5,724 nt of DNA from Myxococcales bacterium (lineage in GTDB: Bacteria; Myxococcota_A; Polyangia; Polyangiales; Houyiibacteriaceae). The notes beneath the pieces are model-generated. The model ran no database searches, had not been told where the DNA came from, and saw only the letters and a program-made list of their open reading frames with translations. The stretch covers positions 1,670,559 to 1,676,282 of the forward strand of contig CP070650.1 of assembly GCA_020354595.1 (NCBI GenBank), given 5' to 3'. Positions 1 to 5,724 of this stretch are shown here, piece by piece; position 1 is the stretch's first letter; each line of letters starts with the position of its first letter. The position numbers and the translations under genes were made by a program.

Positions 1-1217
1 ACTGCACGGAGATCCCAGGCCTCCACGTCGCTGCGGAGGGTCGAGGCGACCGGGTGTACGTGGGGCCGCTCGAAACGGCGAAACAGGACTGTGCCAATCC
101 GAGCCCATTCGATGAACAAAGTGCAACCTTGCGAGCCGAGAACCTGGAATTTAACCCCTCCTGGGTGGAGGCGTATGTGGGCGCACCGACGTTGGCCAGC
201 TCACGAAACTCGGTCTCCGACGTCCAGTGGGACTTGATCGTCGAAGGCAGCAACTGGAGCCCCGAGCTCGAGCCGACGACGCACGTCGGATACGCGCTCG
301 GTCACGCGCGCGTGGCAACCGATGAGGGCGGCAACTGGCGCTTGACCGGTTGGGAGAGCAGCGAAACGCCCAAGGTCGGCGACGATCCCCCTGCGTGCGC
401 GGGGCCGGCCTGCGAAGACAACCGCAGCATGCGCGAGCCCTACCTGCTCGCCGAGCTCAACGAGGAACAAGAGCTTCGCGACCTCACGTTAGCGTTTGCC
501 CGCGAGCTGGTCGCCGACCCGTCGGAACGTGATCTCTTCGGCATTCAAATCGTTCGGCCAGTTGGTGGCCCGTCGTCGTCGATCGCCCTTCCGGGCACGC
601 CCACCGTCTCTCCCGCGGATATCCCCGAATGCATCAGCTTGCGTGATCCGGCGTTAATTCCAGTAGATCCGGAGGCGCTCGGCGGCTACTGGCTGCTCTT
701 CACGTGCGTCAAAGGGCCAGAGCCGGCGCGCCAGATTCATGCGGTCCGCATCTCGCGCGCGCTCGAGATCATCCGTGAAGGCGGCGGGCCGATGCGCCGG
801 CTCGTACTCGACGCCGACGAGCTCGGGCTGTTCGCGGCCGCGGGGATTCGCGCGCCCGAACCGGTGATTTCGTTCACCGAAGACGGACTCCGGCTCCGGA
901 TTTGGTTCCTCGCTCAAGGCGTGCCCGGAGACTGGGCGGTGGCGCTCGCCGAAGCTCGGTCCCACGACGTCGAGCTGCTCGAGCTCGAGTTGCCGGAGCC
1001 CCTGCCGTTCGTGGTGAACCCGATTCTGGACAACGACTCGACCCTGGTCCTCAGCGGCTGCGTCGCCGACCAGTGCACCATCAGCGGAATGGCTGTGACC
1101 CCCCGTGGGGACGACCCCAGCCGGCTGAGGTTCCTGTTGGCACGGCGCTTGAAAGATACGGGTGGGGACGAGACGTACCAGTTAATACCTTTGGAGCAGA
1201 CTTGGAGGACACCGTGA
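1..1217 (+). CDS. 3' part of an unrecognised, probably secreted beta-propeller-like protein (5' end outside window)
   Basis: The frame is open from the first complete codon at position 3, with no stop before TGA at 1215-1217, so the gene begins upstream and 404 residues are visible. The GTG at 54 is only an internal Val codon. I do not recognise the family. The C-terminal half has strand-like segments built around RDPALI, APEPVI and VVNPIL, each followed by a short turn and a hydrophobic strand (YWLLFTC, LRIWFLA, LVLSGC). Counting from the codon at 54, the prolines are residues 199, 270 and 323. This resembles blades of GH43-type propellers and the repeats in the next gene, which suggests a related architecture. 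Several Cys residues, including a CAGPAC pair, fit an exported protein, but the signal peptide would lie outside the window. The gene uses three TTA leucine codons (489, 654, 1182), uncommon at this GC content. Its stop overlaps the next start by 4 bases, indicating an operon. Coding status is confident; function is unknown. Confidence 0.8.
   Translation, partial: CTEIPGLHVAAEGRGDRVYVGPLETAKQDCANPSPFDEQSATLRAENLEFNPSWVEAYVGAPTLASSRNSVSDVQWDLIVEGSNWSPELEPTTHVGYALGHARVATDEGGNWRLTGWESSETPKVGDDPPACAGPACEDNRSMREPYLLAELNEEQELRDLTLAFARELVADPSERDLFGIQIVRPVGGPSSSIALPGTPTVSPADIPECISLRDPALIPVDPEALGGYWLLFTCVKGPEPARQIHAVRISRALEIIREGGGPMRRLVLDADELGLFAAAGIRAPEPVISFTEDGLRLRIWFLAQGVPGDWAVALAEARSHDVELLELELPEPLPFVVNPILDNDSTLVLSGCVADQCTISGMAVTPRGDDPSRLRFLLARRLKDTGGDETYQLIPLEQTWRTP
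1204..1209 (+). promoter_or_regulatory. Ribosome binding site for the lipoprotein gene
   Basis: GGAGGA lies inside the last codons of the upstream gene, 4 bases before GTG at 1214. It is a near-consensus Shine-Dalgarno sequence at usable spacing. It decides the start: the same frame stays open upstream to 902, but only the GTG at 1214 has this site and yields a signal peptide with a lipobox at the N-terminus. Confidence 0.65.
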
Positions 1218-3112
1218 GCCGGAATCGACGAGACCAACGCAGGTGGTGGCTGTGGATCACCGCGGTGTTGGCCGCGCTTTCGGCGGGCTGTGCGAGCAGC
1301 GACTCGGCGAGCGGGAACTTCGAGGCAGGACCGGCTGGGACGGGCGGCAGCGCGGGAACCCGCGGCGACGGGGGCCCGGACGGCCTGAACGGACAAGCCG
1401 GCCAACCTCCGTTCCTCGATGCATCGGCCGAAGGCGTCGAGAACAACCCGATCGAGCAGCTGTTCGCGGACCCGCAGCGGAGTCCGTTGGACTTCCTCAC
1501 CGACGCGGAGAGTCCGCAGGGCTACGTGGATGCGGCCGTAGCCTGCTACTCGGAGCCAGGCGCTTGCGAAGCCTCCGAGTGCGCCGCGTTCGCTTCGTGC
1601 TGCGTCGCGACCGGCCGCTGCTGCAAGCCGGTCGTCGACCCACCGCTTCCCGAGTCACTCGACTTCCGAAGCTGTGATGGCCTCACGCTCGACGCCTGCA
1701 CCGCCAACGAGCTCTTTTCGCTCGACGTTTTCGGCGAGCAAGAACCGGTGCTCACCGCGGGCGGCCTGGTTCCGAACGGAACCGCGACCAGCGAGGGTGG
1801 CGCGCTCCTTGGTGACGTCGTCGACCTCGCGTCAGAGCGCGCGCTCGTCGAGGTTCAGTTCTCGCTGCCCGTTGATTGCAGCGGCAGCTGTCTACAGAGC
1901 GCGGGTGTCGCGTTTACGCCCAATACCGGCTTCGACGAGTTCGGCGGCGCCGAGGTGGGATTGCTGTTGAGCGGCTCTCGCGGAGTCGTCAGCCTCATGA
2001 TCGGCGGCCAAGTGGCCGACAGCTTCGACGCGGGAAGCGACGCAACGACTTGGCTGATGGTGCTGTCGCCGACCGGCATGGTCGAAGTCGAGCGAAACGG
2101 CATCGTTCAGGGCGCCTACCCATTCGACTCCGAGTCCCTGCGTGACGCGCGTTTCGCGTTCTTCGGCCGAAACCTCGGCGCGAACGACGACAGCGCAGCG
2201 ATCGCGCGCATCGCGGCGCAAATCGAGACCTGCGACAATCCTCGCGCCTGGGACGGGCGAGCTCCGCTGAGCGTGACGGTTCGAGGCAACGTCGACCGAG
2301 AGCTCATGATGGGCCGAGAGCCGTCGATTGCTGCCGGCGCGCAATTCACCGCGGTCGCTTTCGAGCTCGACGGGCAGATCTTCGTCGGACAGGAAGAGGG
2401 CGACGGCCTAGTGGCCTTCGCCACCCCCGACCCGACGATCTTCCCGACCGAGCCGTTCGAAGCGGGTGGCGTCGGTGAGCCCGAGCTCTTCTGGTTCATG
2501 GATGAGCTCTTCGTCTTCTACACGGGGTACGACGCGGGCGGCGCTGGCAGGATCGGCTCGGCCGTCGTCACCGGCAACGTGGCGCAGAAGAGCCTCGACC
2601 CGGTGCTCACGCCACAGACCGATGTGCTCTCGTACGACTCGCCCACCGTGATGCTCCGTGACGACTTGATCGTGATGATCGCACGAGCGACGTTGCAGTC
2701 CGGTGTCACCGAGCTCCACGCGTTTTACTCCGTCGATCCCAATACGGGGTGGGCGCGCATCGTCGACGGTACGCTCGAACAGCTCACGCGAATCGATGAT
2801 CCGACCTCCGAGATCGATAGCCCGAGCCTCATCGTCCACAACAGCGCCTACCATCTCTACTACGCACGCCGCATCGGCACTCGGTGGACCATCGAGCTAG
2901 CGGTGTCAGACGAGCTCCTGTTCTGGCGACCGCTTGGCGAGGCGCTCGGCGCGAGCGGCGAAGGATTTGACAGCTTGGGCGCTCGCGGCGCAGACGCGCA
3001 GTCCGTGAACGACCGCATCGAGATGGTCTACATGGGACAAGACGGGGTGTCGTTCCGCCTGGGGTACGCGTCACGGGCGGCTCCAGCCGACACCGCCTTG
3101 ACCGCTCCCTAG
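1214..3112 (+). CDS. Lipoprotein with Cys-rich segment, jelly-roll-like domain and C-terminal five-bladed beta-propeller-like region
   Basis: This encodes 632 residues from a GTG start. Residues 1-26 form a lipoprotein signal: basic RRDQRR, a hydrophobic core, then LSAGC with Cys26 as the predicted lipidated residue, so the protein should be membrane-anchored and exposed to the periplasm or cell surface. Residues 39-64 are a Gly-rich linker. Residues 111-162 hold nine Cys, including two CC pairs, probably disulfide-bonded. Residues 165-345 are strand-rich and resemble a LamG/concanavalin-like jelly roll, with three more Cys (222, 226, 340). Residues 365-622 contain five repeats starting near EPSI (370), GEPELF (423), DSPTVM (477), DSPSLI (537) and ADAQSV (596), each followed by a strand such as LFVFYTG or YHLYYAR. 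This is the pattern of GH43/GH32-like five-bladed propellers. I cannot identify the acidic catalytic triad, so enzyme, carbohydrate-binding or structural roles remain open. The gene overlaps the upstream gene by GTGA and its stop interlocks with the convergent SOUL gene. Confidence 0.85.
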   Translation: MSRNRRDQRRWWLWITAVLAALSAGCASSDSASGNFEAGPAGTGGSAGTRGDGGPDGLNGQAGQPPFLDASAEGVENNPIEQLFADPQRSPLDFLTDAESPQGYVDAAVACYSEPGACEASECAAFASCCVATGRCCKPVVDPPLPESLDFRSCDGLTLDACTANELFSLDVFGEQEPVLTAGGLVPNGTATSEGGALLGDVVDLASERALVEVQFSLPVDCSGSCLQSAGVAFTPNTGFDEFGGAEVGLLLSGSRGVVSLMIGGQVADSFDAGSDATTWLMVLSPTGMVEVERNGIVQGAYPFDSESLRDARFAFFGRNLGANDDSAAIARIAAQIETCDNPRAWDGRAPLSVTVRGNVDRELMMGREPSIAAGAQFTAVAFELDGQIFVGQEEGDGLVAFATPDPTIFPTEPFEAGGVGEPELFWFMDELFVFYTGYDAGGAGRIGSAVVTGNVAQKSLDPVLTPQTDVLSYDSPTVMLRDDLIVMIARATLQSGVTELHAFYSVDPNTGWARIVDGTLEQLTRIDDPTSEIDSPSLIVHNSAYHLYYARRIGTRWTIELAVSDELLFWRPLGEALGASGEGFDSLGARGADAQSVNDRIEMVYMGQDGVSFRLGYASRAAPADTALTAP

Positions 3113-3771
3113 CCCGAATCCTGCCGCGCCACCGCGGGGCGGAACTCGGTTAGAATCTCGTTCCGCCTCAAGAACCAAGGTGTGAAAGGGGGGTTGTACC
3201 TCGCCCAAACGGGCTCTCCCACGGACTCGAAGCCTTCGGCGCTCAAGGCCGTGCGAAGCTCTTCCAGGTGCTTGTCGTAGTTGCGTCTCGACCACGTGCC
3301 CGAGTAGCGGATGGCGGCGTAGACCTTTGTCGGAACTTCCCGGATCTGGACCCGGGCGTCGTTGGGTGTCGGGAGCGAGTCGCGAGAGTACTCGGACGGC
3401 ATCATGAAACGGATCGTATACTGGTCACCACGCTTCGCTTGAGTCACTGGCGTCGTCATCGCCAGCTTCGTTCCCTCGGCCTTCTCCTGCGTCACCGGCG
3501 AGGTCATGCTGACTTTCCGCGAGTCACGATTGGCACCGAAGATGTATCGCGCCAAGATTCGAAACCCGCGATTGCCGGCGCTCTCGATGGTTCCGTCGAC
3601 CACGGTCTCGGCAACCAGGTAGGGTTCGTACTCACGAATTTCGACGCTTCCCAACTGTTCCGTCACTCGATACTTGGGGCTCTCGTAAGCCACTATCCGT
3701 CCTCCAAAGGCCACCGCGGCAAAAACGCAGGTGGCGATGACCGCCACGATGATGATTGTAGCGCGTTTCAT
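3109..3771 (-). CDS. SOUL-family haem-binding-like protein with N-terminal membrane anchor or signal peptide
   Basis: This encodes 220 residues. Residues 4-23 form a hydrophobic segment after MKR, either an uncleaved anchor or an export signal. Cys15 is preceded by IAT, a poor lipobox, so lipidation is unlikely. Hallmarks of the SOUL/HBP family follow: YESPKYRV and VEIREYEPYLVAE (28-55), the motif MTSPVTQ (89-95) repeated as MTTPVTQ (105-111), and RYNPPFTPWFLRRNEIL near the C-terminus (191-207). The family is named for animal haem-binding proteins; the role of bacterial members is mostly unknown, and the haem ligand is not conserved enough to call here. The frame is open further upstream to 3927, but ATG at 3771 is chosen because it gives the signal segment and overlaps the SulP stop as ATGA. 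No clear Shine-Dalgarno precedes it, so translation probably depends on coupling to the transporter. Family assignment is confident; haem binding by this copy is not shown. Confidence 0.93.
   Translation of the reverse strand: MKRATIIIVAVIATCVFAAVAFGGRIVAYESPKYRVTEQLGSVEIREYEPYLVAETVVDGTIESAGNRGFRILARYIFGANRDSRKVSMTSPVTQEKAEGTKLAMTTPVTQAKRGDQYTIRFMMPSEYSRDSLPTPNDARVQIREVPTKVYAAIRYSGTWSRRNYDKHLEELRTALSAEGFESVGEPVWARYNPPFTPWFLRRNEILTEFRPAVARQDSG
3138..3167. terminator. Possible hairpin between convergent genes (weak terminator candidate)
   Basis: GGCGGAAC (3138-3145) and GTTCCGCC (3160-3167) form a perfect 8-bp inverted repeat with a 14-base loop. The stem can extend by a G-U pair (3137/3168) and a G-C pair (3136/3169). 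It begins 25 bases after the lipoprotein stop and lies inside the last codons of the SOUL gene (RRNEILTEFR). No T-run follows on either strand, so it is not a canonical intrinsic terminator and could be a by-product of the coding sequence. Confidence 0.25.
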
Positions 3772-5339
3772 TCGGCGCCGTCGGTGAGGGCGATCCTGGG
3801 TTGAGAGGCGCCGACCACGGTGAGGCGGATGCCGTCCGCGGTCGCGTGCGTCGCGAAGTCGTCGATGACCTCCCGAACGTCGTGATCGATGATTCTTGTA
3901 CCGGACATGTCGATCGTGAGCTCGCAACTAGGCGGAACCTCGCGAAGGATACGCTTGAGGGCCGCTTTGTTGAGGAACGTCATGTGCTCGGTCAGTCGAA
4001 TCTTGAAGCAACCCTCACCGGTCTGCTCTCGGTAGAAGTTGAGTTGGTAGTTGTAGATGAGGATCTCGAAGAAGGCGACGAGCATTCCGAGCATGATGCC
4101 CTTGAGCAAATCCGTGAACACCAGCCCCACGATGGTCACGATGAACGGCAAGAACTGCCATAGGCCCTCTCGCCACATCTGTTTGAAGAGCGGGACGCGC
4201 GCGAGCCGGTAGCCAATGACGAGAAGGATGGCCGCCAGGCTCGCGAGCGGAATCTCGTTGAGCAGAGCCGGGATGGTGGCGACGCACACCAGGAGCAGGA
4301 TGCCGTGGATGAGCGACGCGCGCCTCGTCTTGCCGCCAGACTCGATATTGGCCGTGCTTCGAATGATGACCTGGGTGAGTGGAATCCCGCCGAGGAAACC
4401 GGAGACCAGGTTACCGAGACCCTGCGCCTTGAGCTCGAGGTTCGTCGGCGTCACTCGCTTTTCGGGGTCGAGATTGTCCGTGGCCTCGACCGAAAGGAGC
4501 GTCTCGATGCTGGCGATGAGCGCCAGCGTGAGGCCCACCACGTAGACCTCGGGGTTCGTGATCTGCGAGAAGTCGGGCTTCGTGAAGTTACCGAAGAACT
4601 CCCCGATCGACGACGACATCGGAACGGTGACGAGATGCTCGGAGGAGATCGCGAGCTCTGGCGCCATGGAGAGGAACGCACGGTTGAAGACGACGCCGAG
4701 GATGACGACGAGAAGTGGCGCGGGAATCGCACGCGCGACTCGGTTGCGTTTGAACCCGGGATGCTGCCAAAGCAGCAAGATGGCGAGCGACGCCGCCGTG
4801 ACGATCATCGCGCCCGGGCTAAAAGCGCGGAGCGCGTATAAGATCTCACTGAAGGTGTTGCGGCCATCCAGCTGGAGGAACTCGAGCTCCCCCTCAAACG
4901 ACTGGTCATAGCCGAGCGCGTGAGGGATCTGCTTGAGGATCAAGATGATCCCGATGCCGGCGAGCATCCCTTTGATCACGCTAGACGGGAAGTAATGGGC
5001 GATCACACCCGCTCTCAGAAAACCGGCAGCGACCTGCACGATGCCGCAGATGATGACTGCGAGGAGATACGCCTCGAAGCCGAGCGCCTCGATCCCCGCA
5101 TAGACCATCACGGCCAAGCCCGCGGCCGGACCGCTGACGCCGTGACGCGACCGGCTGACGAGCGTCACTACGATCCCGCCCGAGATCCCCGCGATCAGAC
5201 CACTGAACAGAGGCGCGCCGGATGCAAGTGCGATGCCGAGGCAGAGCGGCAGCGCCACCAAGAACACGACCACGCCGGCGCGCAGATCGTCCGCGAAATG
5301 CTCCCGGCTCAGCATAGTCCGGTAGATGTTATGGGGCAT
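3768..5339 (-). CDS. SulP-family inorganic anion transporter (bicarbonate/sulfate type) with short C-terminal STAS-like domain
   Basis: This encodes 523 residues, an inner-membrane transporter of the SLC26/SulP family. Residues 18-430 hold the multi-span core. The first span reads AGVVVFLVALPLCLGIALASG; GVSGPAAGLAVMV (67-79) is the TM3 substrate-site half-helix; ASIETLLSVEATD (276-288) is the TM8 region with Glu279; GGIPLTQVIIRSTANI (317-332) is the TM10 half-helix with Arg327. Residues 445-512 are a compact STAS-like domain (FLNKAALKRIL, then TIDMSGTRIIDHDV). The subtype resembles SulP proteins often encoded beside or fused to carbonic anhydrases, which points to bicarbonate, but sulfate or other anions cannot be excluded. 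No Shine-Dalgarno is visible before ATG 5339; Met9 (ATG at 5315) is a possible alternative start. The gene lies 6 bases after the TolC-like stop and overlaps the SOUL start by 4, so it is the middle gene of an operon. Family assignment is firm; the substrate is inferred. Confidence 0.96.
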   Translation of the reverse strand: MPHNIYRTMLSREHFADDLRAGVVVFLVALPLCLGIALASGAPLFSGLIAGISGGIVVTLVSRSRHGVSGPAAGLAVMVYAGIEALGFEAYLLAVIICGIVQVAAGFLRAGVIAHYFPSSVIKGMLAGIGIILILKQIPHALGYDQSFEGELEFLQLDGRNTFSEILYALRAFSPGAMIVTAASLAILLLWQHPGFKRNRVARAIPAPLLVVILGVVFNRAFLSMAPELAISSEHLVTVPMSSSIGEFFGNFTKPDFSQITNPEVYVVGLTLALIASIETLLSVEATDNLDPEKRVTPTNLELKAQGLGNLVSGFLGGIPLTQVIIRSTANIESGGKTRRASLIHGILLLVCVATIPALLNEIPLASLAAILLVIGYRLARVPLFKQMWREGLWQFLPFIVTIVGLVFTDLLKGIMLGMLVAFFEILIYNYQLNFYREQTGEGCFKIRLTEHMTFLNKAALKRILREVPPSCELTIDMSGTRIIDHDVREVIDDFATHATADGIRLTVVGASQPRIALTDGAE

Positions 5340-5345
5340 TTACGT

Positions 5346-5724
5346 TCAATCACAAGGGACTTCCGTCATCGTCTTCCAGCGCGTGCGCTCGATCTCGGCG
5401 GAGGCCAGCGACTCGATGAACCGCATTCTAGCGACCGCGGCCTGTTGTTCTCGGAGATTGACGAAGATGAGGTTGCTCGCTCCGACCTCGAAGCGGCGGC
5501 GCTCGCCCTCGGCCAGCTCCGCCGCGGTCTCGACGACCTCGCCATTGAGGGCGGCCCGCTCCTGCGCCGCGAGCACGGCGGACGCCGCATCTTGGGTTCG
5601 GGCGCGGAGCTTGTCCGTCACCCAACGGAGCGCCTCTCGCTTCTGCTCGGCCTCCGCCTGCGCCGCGGCGGCTCGCCCCCTTTCGGTGCGGAAGATGAGG
5701 GGCATGGAGAGCTGCACACCGACC
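5346..5724 (-). CDS. C-terminal part of a TolC-family outer-membrane efflux protein (5' end outside window)
   Basis: The frame is open to the window edge and 125 residues plus the stop are visible. The GTG at 5717 is an internal Val codon, because the frame continues as VGVQLSMPLIF, the beta-strand that precedes the second helical hairpin in TolC proteins. After it comes a long Ala/Glu/Arg-rich alpha-helical region with coiled-coil character, then RRRFEVGASNLIFVNLREQ (about residues 75-93 of the visible part) and a final helix. This order, with the F-x-x-G-x-S-x-L turn, is typical of the C-terminal repeat of OEP-family proteins, which form trimeric outer-membrane and periplasmic tunnels for RND, ABC or MFS exporters. 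The VNLREQ variant is a recognisable subtype, but I cannot name the partner pump, whose genes would lie beyond the window. The gene ends 6 bases before the SulP start, indicating a shared transcript. Family assignment is confident; the cargo is unknown. Confidence 0.9.
   Translation of the reverse strand, partial: VGVQLSMPLIFRTERGRAAAAQAEAEQKREALRWVTDKLRARTQDAASAVLAAQERAALNGEVVETAAELAEGERRRFEVGASNLIFVNLREQQAAVARMRFIESLASAEIERTRWKTMTEVPCD

Noticed and set aside
902..1213. In-frame N-terminal extension of the lipoprotein gene back to 902
   Set aside because: It overlaps the upstream gene fully, reads as low-complexity Arg-rich shadow sequence, and would bury the signal peptide and lipobox inside the protein. 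The GGAGGA site supports GTG 1214.
914..1405. 163-codon open frame on the minus strand across the junction of the first two genes
   Set aside because: It covers the overlap of two coherent plus-strand genes, and its translation is Arg/Ser-rich without domain features.
3439..3507. Repeated MTSPVTQ / MTTPVTQ motif in the SOUL protein as a possible recent duplication
   Set aside because: Two MT-x-PV motifs at about this spacing are usual in bacterial SOUL proteins, so this is a family trait.
3724..3771. Lipobox at Cys15 of the SOUL protein
   Set aside because: The residues before the Cys are IAT; Thr at -1 is disfavoured, and the hydrophobic stretch continues past the Cys, which fits a membrane anchor or ordinary signal peptide better.
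3268..3804. 178-codon open frame on the plus strand opposite the SOUL gene
   Set aside because: It is antisense to a clearly recognisable SOUL protein, has Arg/His-rich composition and no family features; high-GC coding DNA often leaves such open antisense frames.
3772..3927. In-frame N-terminal extension of the SOUL gene
   Set aside because: It lies entirely within the SulP STAS-coding region, is His/Arg-rich shadow sequence, and would put the hydrophobic signal segment about 52 residues into the protein.
4305..4841. 178-codon open frame on the plus strand opposite the SulP gene
   Set aside because: It is antisense to conserved transmembrane spans, rich in Arg, Asp and Glu, with no recognisable motif.

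Overview
The window is a densely coding, high-GC stretch (roughly 60-65% by eye) with two divergently arranged gene sets that meet tail to tail. The Gly/Ser-rich linker after a lipobox, the Cys-rich segment and the large secreted beta-propeller-like proteins suggest a myxobacterium or a related deltaproteobacterial lineage (Myxococcota). That assignment rests on protein style and is an inference, not a proof.

Plus strand, 1-3112: the 3' end of a gene that starts before the window, then a complete lipoprotein gene overlapping it by 4 bases (GTGA), so the two are probably co-transcribed and translationally coupled. The lipoprotein has a lipobox with Cys26, a Gly-rich linker, a Cys-rich knot-like segment, a probable jelly-roll domain, and a C-terminal region with five evenly spaced repeats that reads as a five-bladed beta-propeller of the GH43/GH32-like fold. 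The upstream protein has shorter stretches of the same look. The pair may be surface carbohydrate-binding or carbohydrate-processing proteins, but no catalytic triad can be assigned.

Minus strand, 5724-3109: the C-terminal part of a TolC-family outer-membrane efflux protein, then a complete SulP-family anion transporter 6 bases downstream, then a SOUL-family haem-binding-like protein overlapping the transporter by 4 bases (ATGA). The spacing makes one operon, tolC-like > sulP > SOUL. The SulP subtype, with its short C-terminal STAS-like domain, is the kind often found with carbonic anhydrases, so bicarbonate or sulfate is the likely substrate. No carbonic anhydrase lies in the window.

The two gene sets converge so tightly that their TAG stop codons interlock in a CTAG palindrome at 3109-3112. 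There is no intergenic gap longer than 6 bases, so no promoter region, RNA gene, mobile element, CRISPR array or stand-alone terminator is visible. The most notable non-gene structure is an 8-bp perfect inverted repeat just beyond the lipoprotein stop, inside the 3' end of the SOUL gene.
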